DNA of 34,752 nt from an uncultured Collinsella sp. (GCA_902464175.1 CABQHZ010000006.1:1-34752), one strand, 5' to 3'; positions 21,896 to 29,957 are shown, numbered from the stretch's first letter. Notes: generated from the sequence alone by a model not told the origin. Program-made: numbers and translations.

Positions 21896-23326
21896 TCAGG
21901 TGGTTGTCGGGACATAGGGATAGTAGTCAAAGCGCAGTGTCATAAGCCGCTGTGGGGATTCAATAGCCGCGGCGATGATATTGGCATCGCGGGCACGATC
22001 AAACCCATCGAGTTCGATCTGATACGAGACGTCTTGCATAATGTCCAGACGTCGCCAGGCTAGAAGTGTGTCGCCATCGAATTCCAAGGTCTTGCTTCCG
22101 TCTGGGGCAACGGCGTATAGACGCAGTTTAGCGGTGGTTGCAGGGTCGACAACCGTGACCTTTTTAATTTCGTTTCGAGTATTCTTGGCGCCCAACAAGG
22201 TGAGCAGTGTTGGGGCCACGACCTCGCCCGATGGCAAAAAGACGACTTCGATGGATTCGGGAAACGCGATGATGGCCGACTTGCGGACGGGCTGATTGGC
22301 GGCGGCAACTTCGATGTTTGCAGCATCGATGACCTCTGTGTGGTCGAGGGCGGCAAGCACGCAGCAGTTACCTTCATCGATCTCCTGAGGATCAGCAAGC
22401 CCCAGACTGTCCGCGAGCTCGGGATCGTTTGGATCCGCAGCGGGCTCATTCGGTGTTTCGAAAGAAGCTGGGGCGCTGTTTGTCGGCGACGGCGTGTCGC
22501 CCGCACCTGCTTCTTTGTCCGTGCTCTCTTCTTGTATGGTTGCGTTGATGGGTTCGTCGTTTGAGGGGAGCGTCTTGGCGTCAAGCGCGGAGGGGAGAAT
22601 TCCGATGGCTCCGGATCCGTTCCACTCCATTTCGAGAAGCGCCGGGTCGGCAAGAATGCGTTGCCTGCTTTGCGCGTGGGCATCGATTTCAATAGGGCCT
22701 GCCTCTGTCCCTCGTGTAAGGCTGAGTGATCCGGCTGACTTCTCGAAATGAGCGTCTGTGTCTTTGGTGCTGACGGCGTAGAACAGCAGGGATGCTTCTC
22801 CCACCGCGATGGCATCGGTGTCGGCTTTGGTCAGCCGCAACGATGCTGTGAATGAGAGGGTGGGCTGCGTGTCGTCTGCATTCGCGGCGGCGCAGCCCAG
22901 ACATATACCGCCTCCTTTCTCAAAAAACGCACCGTCGAAGGCGACCTTCGCTCCGTTCGCCGAGTCATCGACCGAAGCGATGTCGATGCGCAGCTCTAAA
23001 TTGCATGGATCGCCATCTGCATCGAGCGCAACCGAGCGCCATGTGCAGACAGCGCACCCCGCCTGGGAGCCGTTTGCCTTGTTCGAACGATTGATATCCA
23101 CGACTATCGAGCCATCCGTATTACGACGAAGGCATCCCGAGGTTGAGATTGCTGCCTGTGCGATCGAGAAACGCTTGCACACAATGGCGCTCGACGGATT
23201 TGGTGCGGAGCTTAGGGCTGATGGTAAGGAGCCTGCCATGACGGGAGTCGCCCAAGCGGCGACAGGCGTTCCGGTTGCGAGCGCGCCGCAGAGTGCGACG
23301 ACGGGCAAAAGGTTCTTCGATGCCAT
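21896..23326 (-). CDS. Secreted protein of unknown function, last gene of surface operon
   Basis: A 476-residue exported protein with a signal peptide (MASKNLLPVVALCGALATGTPVAAWA, cleavage likely after residue ~26). The mature part has eight or more cysteines in two groups (residues ~50-145 with CAVC, CLGC; and CC near 316), which could form disulfides or bind metal. A Glu/Pro/Ser/Thr-rich linker (about 255-305) separates two beta-rich halves. There is no sortase signal or second membrane helix; the end is YYPYVPTTT. AAGGAG precedes the ATG. It follows the 23345 gene at 18 nt. I do not recognise a family. Cell-surface or extracellular location is the only safe inference. Confidence 0.7.
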   Translation of the reverse strand: MASKNLLPVVALCGALATGTPVAAWATPVMAGSLPSALSSAPNPSSAIVCKRFSIAQAAISTSGCLRRNTDGSIVVDINRSNKANGSQAGCAVCTWRSVALDADGDPCNLELRIDIASVDDSANGAKVAFDGAFFEKGGGICLGCAAANADDTQPTLSFTASLRLTKADTDAIAVGEASLLFYAVSTKDTDAHFEKSAGSLSLTRGTEAGPIEIDAHAQSRQRILADPALLEMEWNGSGAIGILPSALDAKTLPSNDEPINATIQEESTDKEAGAGDTPSPTNSAPASFETPNEPAADPNDPELADSLGLADPQEIDEGNCCVLAALDHTEVIDAANIEVAAANQPVRKSAIIAFPESIEVVFLPSGEVVAPTLLTLLGAKNTRNEIKKVTVVDPATTAKLRLYAVAPDGSKTLEFDGDTLLAWRRLDIMQDVSYQIELDGFDRARDANIIAAAIESPQRLMTLRFDYYPYVPTTT

Positions 23327-23344
23327 GGGGTCTCCTTAGCTAAT

Positions 23345-23623
23345 TTAGTGCGGCCTGTCCGTGTTTCGTTTCTGGCTGCGTTTGATGTGCAGACCGAGGC
23401 CGGCGGTTCCCGCGCCTGCTGCCGTGGCGCCTGCTGCCAAGAGCCATCGTCTGTCGTCTGTCTGTGCCAACGGTTCCTCGCGGTTGCCGCGGTCGAGCTC
23501 CGAGAGGTCGACCGTCACTTGCGTGGCGGCCTGCGCCTGTTCTTGCTGGGCAAAGGCCATGGCTGGCCCAAACGCTAGGATACTGACGGCGGCGGCCAGG
23601 GCGACGGCCTTATGCCGTGTGCG
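23345..23623 (-). CDS. Short exported protein with LAQTD sortase-like C-terminus
   Basis: About 92 residues from GTG 23623; a TTG start at 23656 would add 11 residues and is an alternative. A signal peptide (KAVALAAAVSILAFGPAMAFA) is followed by ~30 polar residues. LAQTDD then precedes a hydrophobic stretch (WLLAAGATAAGAGTAGLGLHI) and a basic tail (KRSQKRN). This is the layout of a Gram-positive cell-wall anchor in which LPxTG has become LAxTD. Loss of the Gly could block sortase cleavage and leave a bitopic membrane protein. It overlaps the end of the 199-residue gene by 14 nt, so translation is coupled. Confidence 0.7.
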   Translation of the reverse strand, partial: RTRHKAVALAAAVSILAFGPAMAFAQQEQAQAATQVTVDLSELDRGNREEPLAQTDDRRWLLAAGATAAGAGTAGLGLHIKRSQKRNTDRPH

Positions 23624-24209
23624 CACCGGGCTCGACCGTCCAGGTGATCGTTGCAACCTGATCGCCTTCGCCGGTTACGTGGAAGATGTCGCGCGTGACG
23701 CGGGCGACGTTTCCGCTTGTCTTGAGCTTAATTTTGTCCGTGCCGCCGGCAATGCCCTGGTAGCCCATGTCGAAGGCTGCATTCTTGGAAAGATCGAGGC
23801 CCGTCCCCTGCATTGCGGCGCTGGCGTTCTGGAGTGCGCCGTCGGGGCCGACCTTAAAGTCGATGGAGTTCTGCGCGGTTCCGGCCTTGGCGTCGGCGGC
23901 AATGGTCCAGGTGTTCATGGCGTCGATCTTCATGTTGGTGACATGGATGCCGTAGGCCGAATGATTGTCGATGGTGGTCGCGTCTTCTGAGGGGCCCTGA
24001 AGCGTGCCGTCGGCCTTGGCGACGAAGGGAATAACCGTCGGAACTTTGAACTCAACGTTGTCGATCTCGGTCCTGACCATTACTTTCGTGGTTCCAGCGC
24101 GCCCGGCTGCCAGAGCTGGCGTCGGGGCGGCGCCCATTGCGAGCGCGAGCGCGAGCCCTGCGCCCACGACGAGCGCTCTGGCTCCGTTCATGTTCCTGGT
24201 GATGTCCAT
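23610..24209 (-). CDS. Secreted beta-rich protein of unknown function
   Basis: A 199-residue protein with a signal peptide (ARALVVGAGLALALAMGAAPTPALA, cleavage near residue 35). The mature ~165 residues are polar and beta-rich, with no cysteines. The stretch VEFKVPTVIPFVAKADG, then NHSAYGIHVTNM, and the ending QVATITWTVEPG look like an immunoglobulin-like or WxL-like surface sandwich, but I cannot assign a family. AAAGGAA lies 5 nt before the ATG. It is third of five genes and overlaps the next by 14 nt. Probably a major exported component, as its ribosome site is the strongest of the internal genes. Confidence 0.72.
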   Translation of the reverse strand: MDITRNMNGARALVVGAGLALALAMGAAPTPALAAGRAGTTKVMVRTEIDNVEFKVPTVIPFVAKADGTLQGPSEDATTIDNHSAYGIHVTNMKIDAMNTWTIAADAKAGTAQNSIDFKVGPDGALQNASAAMQGTGLDLSKNAAFDMGYQGIAGGTDKIKLKTSGNVARVTRDIFHVTGEGDQVATITWTVEPGAHTA

Positions 24210-24229
24210 GGTCGTTCCTTTCTATTCGC

Positions 24230-24246
24230 CGCGGGCCGTCCCCGCG
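24230..24246 (-). other. Short hairpin in the 90-nt gap before the 199-residue gene
   Basis: CGCGGG (24230-24235) pairs with CCCGCG (24241-24246) over a 5-nt loop, without a T-run. It lies ~13 nt upstream of the ribosome site. It could stabilise a processed mRNA end and so raise expression of the genes after it. Confidence 0.35.
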
Positions 24247-24299
24247 ATGATTGGACGAATGCTGATGAATTGCGCACGGTGCCGCGTCGGCCGAAAAAG

Positions 24300-24809
24300 C
24301 TAGTTCTCGGCTTGCTCAACCCGTACCTTGACACGCGTCGGATTGCCGTGGCTGTCGAGGGTCTTGGCATCGAGTGCCTGGATCTCGATGTATGCCTCGC
24401 CTTCTTTGATGTCGCCGGCGGGGCACATCTCGATTGCCTTGCCGGTCTCGACCACACCGGATTCGTACATGGTCTCGTCGTTTTGGATGACGCGGAATCG
24501 CTGGGGAAATTTATTGTCTTGGACGTTTTGCACGTTGACGCGCAACTTGCCGCCTTCCTGCAACTGGGCGACCGGCGCGACCGAGATCGTCATCATGTTG
24601 TCGCGGACGATGGCGTCGAGCTCATCTTGGATCTCTTGGCGCGATTTGCCCTCGGCCGTCGTAACTGAAGCGCCCGCCTCGGGTACGGGTTGAGACTGCC
24701 AAGCGTATAGTCCTACGGCGACAAGGGCGCAGACGATGGCCAAGCAGGCAACGATGAACTTTTTGCGACGACCCAGTCCTGCAAGGCGGGGCGGCTTCTT
24801 CGCACTCAT
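24300..24809 (-). CDS. Membrane-anchored extracytoplasmic protein of unknown function
   Basis: A 169-residue protein with a basic N-terminus (RLAGLGRRKK) and one membrane helix (about 18-38, FIVACLAIVCALVAVGLYAW). An extracytoplasmic region of ~130 residues follows. That region starts with a predicted helix (SRQEIQDELDAIVRDNM) and continues as a beta domain with one cysteine (MCPAGD). No catalytic motif is seen. The ATG overlaps the stop of the preceding gene as ATGA. It is second of five genes in the surface operon and could be a membrane platform or chaperone for the secreted proteins, but this is only inference. Confidence 0.72.
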   Translation of the reverse strand: MSAKKPPRLAGLGRRKKFIVACLAIVCALVAVGLYAWQSQPVPEAGASVTTAEGKSRQEIQDELDAIVRDNMMTISVAPVAQLQEGGKLRVNVQNVQDNKFPQRFRVIQNDETMYESGVVETGKAIEMCPAGDIKEGEAYIEIQALDAKTLDSHGNPTRVKVRVEQAEN

Positions 24810-25102
24810 GCGGCGTCCTTGGTGGTGTAGACACGTGCGAACGTGGACGGGTCCGCTCCAAAGAGCATGTGAAGCATCAGGCGGCGCGAGTAGATGAGCT
24901 CGTCAAAGTCGTGAGGGAGCTCGATGTCGTGGATACGCGCGATGTGGTGGGCGAGCGCCGAGAACGACTCGGGGTCGCAGATAACATCGGTGGTGACGTG
25001 ATAGACCGCCGTATCGGGGAACGCCTCTTCGTCGAAAGGTAGGAGATAGGGATCGTCGTCGACCTCGATGGCGACGCCGTACTGGGGCCAGTAATATGCC
25101 AT
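24806..25102 (-). CDS. Small cytosolic protein of unknown function, first gene of surface operon
   Basis: A 98-residue soluble protein with GGGAGG before the ATG. The core YGVAIEVDDDPYLLPFDEEAF...VYHVTTDVICDPESF has an E-V-D-D strand followed by a second beta strand and a helix. This resembles the core of DUF559/VSR-like nuclease folds, but the usual lysine and histidine positions are not evident, so it may be an inactive relative or unrelated. The C-terminus is helical (SRRLMLHMLFGADPSTFARVY). It overlaps the membrane protein gene by 4 nt. Its cytosolic nature beside exported neighbours suggests a regulatory or assembly role. Confidence 0.65.
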   Translation of the reverse strand: MAYYWPQYGVAIEVDDDPYLLPFDEEAFPDTAVYHVTTDVICDPESFSALAHHIARIHDIELPHDFDELIYSRRLMLHMLFGADPSTFARVYTTKDAA

Positions 25103-25448
25103 GGGAACCTCCCTGCTTCTGGGGCCAAAACTTCTATCGGTTTTGACTGTCGACGCCGACCGTATCAGCCGCTACTTGACCAATTTCTGACCAAATGCTT
25201 GACGGATTGACATCTCCGCAGGTAAAAGGTGGCAAAAATTACTTCAACTTTTTTCGAGCGACAATCGAGCGGTCGGCGACGGCGGGGCGATATGTGTCAA
25301 AAGCATCGTCTGCCGAGGAAACCTTGCCGCTCGCCGAATTGCACGAACGTAAAAATCGCCAATTATGGAGACGGTCTCGAACACGTCGACGAAACGATGC
25401 GGTAACATCTCCCTGCAAACACTGTAGTTAGCTAAAGGGGGAGTTCGC
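25103..25448. other. 346-nt divergent promoter region
   Basis: There is no credible ORF. It separates the surface operon (- strand) from the lactate dehydrogenase-type operon (+ strand). It holds a GGGAGG site near 25107-25112 (- strand), a cluster of TTGAC-like repeats (25176-25211), an AT-rich tract around 25226-25255 and a TAACAT box at 25403-25408 that could be the -10 of the + strand operon. No clear -35 boxes were found. Confidence 0.5.
25176..25211 (+). repeat. Cluster of TTGAC-like direct repeats
   Basis: TTGACCAA (25176), CTGACCAA (25187), TTGACGGA (25199) and TTGAC (25207) occur in 36 nt. The first three start 11 and 12 nt apart, close to one helical turn, as expected for several subunits of a regulator bound on one DNA face. 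Confidence 0.4.
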
Positions 25449-27050
25449 GTGTCTGCAACCATCAAACCCTTCACCGATGAGTTCGAAGAGTATGGCCGCG
25501 ATGAATCTCGCGCATCGGGCGAAGCATCGAGCATCTCGTTTCCGACAACGGAAGACGAGGTCCGTGCCGTTTTGGAAACGCTCCATGCCGAGCGTGTCCC
25601 GGTAACGGTTCAGGGCGCCCGAACCGGCCTTGCCGCCGGTGCCGTGCCCCACGGTGGGCATATCCTCAATACTTCCCGTATGAATCGCTACTTGGGCCTT
25701 CGCTGCGATGAACAAGGCCAATTTCTGCTGCGCGTGGAGCCGGGCGTTGTGCTCTCGGAGCTGCGTAAGCAGCTGAGCAAGAAGGTACTGCCGACCGCTG
25801 GTTGGGACCAGGCATCGCTTGAGGCCTACGAGGAGTTCCAAGAGTCCCCCGAGCAGTTCTTTCCCACCGATCCCACTGAGGCATCTGCCTGTCTGGGCGG
25901 CATGGCGGCATGCAACGCCTCCGGCGCCCGCAGCTACGCTTACGGTCCCATGCGCCCGCATATCACGGGACTCCACGTCGCGCTGGCTGATGGCGATTTG
26001 CTTGAGCTTCAGCGCGGCAAGGCTTTTGCCCAGGGCCGCCGCCTGTCGCTCGTGACGGCAGAGGGTCATACACTCGAGCTTGATCTTCCTGACTACACCA
26101 TGCCCAAGACCAAAAATGCCTCTGGTTATTTTGTTGCGGACGATATGGACGCCATCGATCTTTTTATCGGTGCATGCGGCACGCTCGGCGTCATTACCGA
26201 GCTCGAGATCGCCCTGCAGGCGGCACCTTCGGTCGTATGGGGTGTGAGTTGCTTTTTCGATAGCGAGGACAAGGCGGTGTCCTTTACCGATTCCGTGCGC
26301 CCCGTGCTGTCCCATGCCGCCGCTATTGAGTATTTCGATGCTGGCGCCCTGGATATCCTGCGTCGCCAGCGCGAGCAGTCGACAGCGTTTGCCTCGCTGC
26401 CGGCGCTCGACGACGAGGCAAAGGTCTGTGTCTACGTGGAGCTCGACTGCGACGACGAGGCGCAGGCGACCGAGGAGCTGTACCACCTGGGATGGGTGCT
26501 GGAGCTTGCGGGCGGCAGCGACGACGCGACATGGGTCGCCCGCACCGAAGTAGATCGCGAGTGCCAGCGGTTCTTCCGCCACGCGGTCCCCGAGAGTGTC
26601 AACATGCTCATTGACGAGCGTCGCCGCACCGACCCCACCATTACCAAGCTGGGGTCGGATATGTCGGTGCCCAATGCACGCCTTGCCGATGTCGTGGCTC
26701 TCTATCGCCGCACGCTGGCCGAAAGCGGGCTTGAGTCAGCTGCCTGGGGACACATCGGGAACAACCACCTGCATGTGAACATCCTGCCGCGCGATGCGCA
26801 AGACTACCGTCGTGGTGGAGAACTCTTTGCCCAGTGGGCTTCCGAGGTCACGGCCATGGGTGGTGCCGTTTCTGCCGAGCACGGCGTCGGCAAGATCAAG
26901 GCGGGCTTCTTGGAGACGATGTACGGCCACGAGGCCATGGTCGAGTCGGCGCGTCTCAAACTCCAGCTCGATCCTGCCGGCCAGCTGGGTCGTGGCAGCC
27001 TGTTTGCGGAGAAGCTCTTGGATGAACTCGTCCAGAAAGGGGGCGCGTGA
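25449..27050 (+). CDS. FAD-dependent 2-hydroxyacid (lactate) dehydrogenase, LctD/GlcD-like
   Basis: A 533-residue flavoprotein with an N-terminal FAD_binding_4 domain (VTVQGARTGLAAGAVP; FFPTDPTEASACLGGMAACNASGARSYAYG, encoded at ~25860-25940) and a C-terminal FAD-oxidase domain (WGHIGNNHLHVNILP, SAEHGVGKIKAGFLE). These His-rich motifs hold the metal and substrate in D-lactate, glycolate and related dehydrogenases. The start is GTG 25449 after AAAGGGGGAG. The gene is followed directly by etfB and a ferredoxin-etfA fusion, as in Acetobacterium woodii lctBCD, so it is probably the catalytic subunit of an electron-confurcating lactate dehydrogenase. Lactate is the likely but not the only possible substrate. 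Confidence 0.88.
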   Translation: MSATIKPFTDEFEEYGRDESRASGEASSISFPTTEDEVRAVLETLHAERVPVTVQGARTGLAAGAVPHGGHILNTSRMNRYLGLRCDEQGQFLLRVEPGVVLSELRKQLSKKVLPTAGWDQASLEAYEEFQESPEQFFPTDPTEASACLGGMAACNASGARSYAYGPMRPHITGLHVALADGDLLELQRGKAFAQGRRLSLVTAEGHTLELDLPDYTMPKTKNASGYFVADDMDAIDLFIGACGTLGVITELEIALQAAPSVVWGVSCFFDSEDKAVSFTDSVRPVLSHAAAIEYFDAGALDILRRQREQSTAFASLPALDDEAKVCVYVELDCDDEAQATEELYHLGWVLELAGGSDDATWVARTEVDRECQRFFRHAVPESVNMLIDERRRTDPTITKLGSDMSVPNARLADVVALYRRTLAESGLESAAWGHIGNNHLHVNILPRDAQDYRRGGELFAQWASEVTAMGGAVSAEHGVGKIKAGFLETMYGHEAMVESARLKLQLDPAGQLGRGSLFAEKLLDELVQKGGA

Positions 27051-27052
27051 AG

Positions 27053-27868
27053 ATGAGTGATTTCCATATGGTGGTGTGCGTCAAGGCGGTGCCCGGAAGC
27101 ACCGAGGTCAAGATGGACCCCAAGACCAATACTATCGTGCGTGATGGCAAGCAGGCGGTCATTAATCCCTTCGATGCAAGTGCCCTCGAATGTGCGCTGG
27201 CGCTGAAGGACGACTTTATCGGCTTTGGCATGGACGTGCGTGTGACGGTGGTGTCGATGGGCATTCCCGCGACCGAATCGCTGCTGCGCGACTGCATCGC
27301 CCGCGGTGCCGACGACGCGCTGCTACTGACCGACCGAGCCTTTGCGGGTGCCGATACCCTAGCCACCACCTATGCCCTCAAATGCGGCATCGAGGGCCTC
27401 GATGAGGACTTTGACCTGCTCATCTGCGGCAAGATGGCAGTGGACGGCGATACGGCCCAGATCGGCCCCGAGCTGGCCGGTGCCTTTGGGATCCCCTGCG
27501 TGACCGACGTGAGCTGTGTGCAGAGCGCGGGATTTACGACGTGTGGCTCGCTGGCGCTCGTCCATGGCTGCGATGCCGGCGAGGAGACGGTGTACCTGGA
27601 GATGCCGTGTGCGATGACGACCGCCAAGGAGATTGGCACGCTGCGCATGCCGAGTATTGCCGGCATTCGCGCGGCCGAGGATGCAGACGTGCGCGTGGCC
27701 AGCGCTGCCGACGTAAACGCCGACCCCTCGCGTTGCGGCCTTGCCGGATCGCCGACGCAGGTTGTGCGCTCGTTTGTGCCCGACCGTGACCAAACGTGCG
27801 AGGCCGTTGAGGGCACGGCGTCCGAGCAGGCGGCAAAACTCGCCAAGATTATCGAGGAGATGGCATAG
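27053..27868 (+). CDS. etfB: Electron transfer flavoprotein beta subunit
   Basis: A ~271-residue EtfB. The start MVVCVKAVPGSTEVKMDPKTNTI and the segment INPFDASALECALALKD are typical, as is DLLICGKMAVDGDTAQIGPELAGAFG. In bifurcating complexes EtfB carries part of the site for the bifurcating FAD and NAD. I favour ATG 27053, as AAGGGGG (27037-27043) lies 9 nt upstream. GTG 27047, overlapping the previous stop as GTGA, would add two residues. It is cotranscribed with the dehydrogenase before it and etfA immediately after it (adjacent codons). Confidence 0.92.
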   Translation: MSDFHMVVCVKAVPGSTEVKMDPKTNTIVRDGKQAVINPFDASALECALALKDDFIGFGMDVRVTVVSMGIPATESLLRDCIARGADDALLLTDRAFAGADTLATTYALKCGIEGLDEDFDLLICGKMAVDGDTAQIGPELAGAFGIPCVTDVSCVQSAGFTTCGSLALVHGCDAGEETVYLEMPCAMTTAKEIGTLRMPSIAGIRAAEDADVRVASAADVNADPSRCGLAGSPTQVVRSFVPDRDQTCEAVEGTASEQAAKLAKIIEEMA

Positions 27869-29074
27869 ATGAGCGGACTGATTATCGATAGCGAAGCCTG
27901 CATCGGCTGCGGTTGCTGCGTTCGCGCCTGCGCCTCGGGCGGCATTGTGGTGGAGGGCGAGCGCCCCAATCGCTGTGCCCACGTAACCGACGGCTGCATT
28001 CTGTGCGGCGGGTGCGTCGACGCCTGCCCCGTTAACGCTATCTCAATCGAGCGCGACGAGGCGGCTGGCGTAGCAGACCTCGATGCATATCGAGACATTT
28101 GGGTATTCGTGCAGACTGACGAGCACGATACGGTGGCTCCCGTGGCCTATGAGCTTATGGGCAAGGGCCGCGAGCTTGCCGATGCCCGCGACTGCCGCTT
28201 GGTGGCGCTGGTCGGCATGAGCCCCGAGGGCTCGCTCGGGGACCTCGAACACCTGGTTTGTGCCGGCGCGGACGAGGTCCTAGTGTGTCGCGACGAGCGC
28301 CTGCGCCAAAACGATGCGGAGGTCTACGCCCGCCTGATCTGCGATTTGGTGGCCGAGCGCAAGTCCGAGGCTATTCTGTACGGTGCGACCGCCTTTGGCC
28401 GCGAACTGGCGCCTGGCGTTGCCGTGCGCTTGCAGACGGGCCTTACGGCCGACTGCACCGTGCTTTCGATGGATACGGAGACGGGGTTGCTGCAGCAGAC
28501 GCGCCCGGCGTTTGGCGGCAACCTGATGGCCACCATCGTTTGTCCCAACCACCGCCCTCAGATGGCAACGGTGCGCCCCGGCATCTTTAAGGCGCCCGAC
28601 TTCGACTACGGTCGTTCCGGCGCGATCGCCCAGGTAGCGCTTGCAGAAGATGTTAAAGCCCGCGTCGAGATCTCGATTCCCGCTGAGGAGTGGGGGCAGC
28701 AGGCCTCGATTGCCGATGCCGAGCGCCTGGTCGTGGTGGGCCGCGGCATTGGCTCCAAGAAAAACTTGCCGCTGATGCGAAGGCTCGCCGAGGCTCTGGG
28801 CGCCGAGCTTGGCTGTACGCGCCCTGTCGTGGAGGCCGGCTGGTTGGAGTACCGCCATCAGATTGGCCAGACGGGCGTATCCGTTTCGCCCAAGCTTCTC
28901 GTGAGTATCGGTGTCTCGGGCGCCATCCAACATCTTGCCGGCATCGGTGGGGCAGAGCGCATTATCGCCATCAACGAGGACCCGGATGCCCCTATCTTTG
29001 GCGCCGCCCAGTACAAGGTTGTCGGCGACGCCGTCGAGGTCGTCGAGGAGCTGCTGGCCCAGCTTGAGCGCTAG
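27869..29074 (+). CDS. etfA: Electron transfer flavoprotein alpha subunit with N-terminal 2[4Fe-4S] ferredoxin domain
   Basis: A 401-residue fusion. Residues 1-60 are a ferredoxin domain with two clusters: Cys11, 14, 17, 21 and Cys43, 46, 49, 53 (the second ending CP). Extra cysteines are at 16 and 36. Residues ~70-401 are EtfA, with the C-terminal FAD domain GRGIGSKKNLPL, RPVVEAGWLEYRHQIGQTGVSVSPKL and IGVSGAIQHLAG. The same fusion occurs in LctC of electron-bifurcating lactate dehydrogenase, where the ferredoxin domain passes electrons to or from free ferredoxin. The ATG follows the etfB stop directly. Its stop codon TAG shares the palindrome CTAG with the stop of the convergent HD gene. 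Confidence 0.93.
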   Translation: MSGLIIDSEACIGCGCCVRACASGGIVVEGERPNRCAHVTDGCILCGGCVDACPVNAISIERDEAAGVADLDAYRDIWVFVQTDEHDTVAPVAYELMGKGRELADARDCRLVALVGMSPEGSLGDLEHLVCAGADEVLVCRDERLRQNDAEVYARLICDLVAERKSEAILYGATAFGRELAPGVAVRLQTGLTADCTVLSMDTETGLLQQTRPAFGGNLMATIVCPNHRPQMATVRPGIFKAPDFDYGRSGAIAQVALAEDVKARVEISIPAEEWGQQASIADAERLVVVGRGIGSKKNLPLMRRLAEALGAELGCTRPVVEAGWLEYRHQIGQTGVSVSPKLLVSIGVSGAIQHLAGIGGAERIIAINEDPDAPIFGAAQYKVVGDAVEVVEELLAQLER

Positions 29075-29883
29075 GCACGCGCCAGCCAGTCGCGCATCTC
29101 GCCCTTTAGGCGCTCCCAGGTCGCTTGCGTGGCGGGATCGGTGAAGGGCCGCGTAATGCCAAAGGGCGCGTCGAGCAGGCGGTAGATATCGCCCTGCTCG
29201 CGCGCCAGAGCACGGCTTGCCGGATAGACGAGCTCAAACATAAAGCAGATGAGCCCTACCAGGAAGTCTGCCGGCTCCTCGCGCTCATCGCGTGCAACGC
29301 AGCGGTGCTCGTCAAAGGCGGCAAGTGTGGCCTTTGAGAAGTGGCTGGCAAGAAACGTATCCTCATCAACTTTGAGGATGGTATCGACGGTGCTGTCGGC
29401 GATAGTGCGCATAATGTCGACCTTATCGCCGTCGCGCACGATATCACAGAAGCGCCGCGTGCGCTCGTCGAGCTGTGCGGGTAGACGGAAGTCGCTGTGA
29501 TAGGCGATGCTCGCGCGGATGAGTTCGTCTTCCACCGGACCGTCAATAAAGTCGCGGATGCTTGTTGCGGCGGGTGCATCGGCGGGATTCTCGCCAAAGA
29601 GGACCTCGACGCCCAGCGCCGCATGGCTCATGCTCTCGGCATCTTTAAAGGTGTCCCAGCGTCGCAGCTGCTCAAAGCGGCCCATATCGTGCAGCAGGCC
29701 ACAAAGCCAGGCCAGGTCAATATCCTCTGTCGGCCAGTTCTGCTCGCGCGCCACGGCATCGCACGCTTCCGCCACGTGATAGGTGTGCTCGATTTTGAGT
29801 GCGATGCGCGGGTTGGTGGCGTCGTAAGCATCGGTATAGCGTTTGAAGGCCGCGGTCGCCCGGCCTCGATCGATAGCTGTCAT
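29071..29883 (-). CDS. HD domain phosphohydrolase
   Basis: A 270-residue cytosolic protein. The HD metal site is visible: EHTYHVAEACD (His33/His36), CGLLHDMGRF (His65-Asp66) and, later, CDIVRDGDKVDIMR (acidic metal ligand). This order is that of HD phosphohydrolases acting on nucleotides or cyclic dinucleotides. There is no HD-GYP signature and no RelA/SpoT synthetase domain. The length is typical for the bacterial stand-alone HD family. It is convergent with etfA, overlapping by 4 nt, so no terminator fits between and antisense interference is possible. The substrate is unknown. Confidence 0.87.
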   Translation of the reverse strand: MTAIDRGRATAAFKRYTDAYDATNPRIALKIEHTYHVAEACDAVAREQNWPTEDIDLAWLCGLLHDMGRFEQLRRWDTFKDAESMSHAALGVEVLFGENPADAPAATSIRDFIDGPVEDELIRASIAYHSDFRLPAQLDERTRRFCDIVRDGDKVDIMRTIADSTVDTILKVDEDTFLASHFSKATLAAFDEHRCVARDEREEPADFLVGLICFMFELVYPASRALAREQGDIYRLLDAPFGITRPFTDPATQATWERLKGEMRDWLARA

Positions 29884-29957
29884 AATGACTTCCTAAAAGT
29901 TGCGTCTTTCGATCCGGTGGCAATTGTAGGCGAACTCGGTTGCCGGCGGACGACGAT

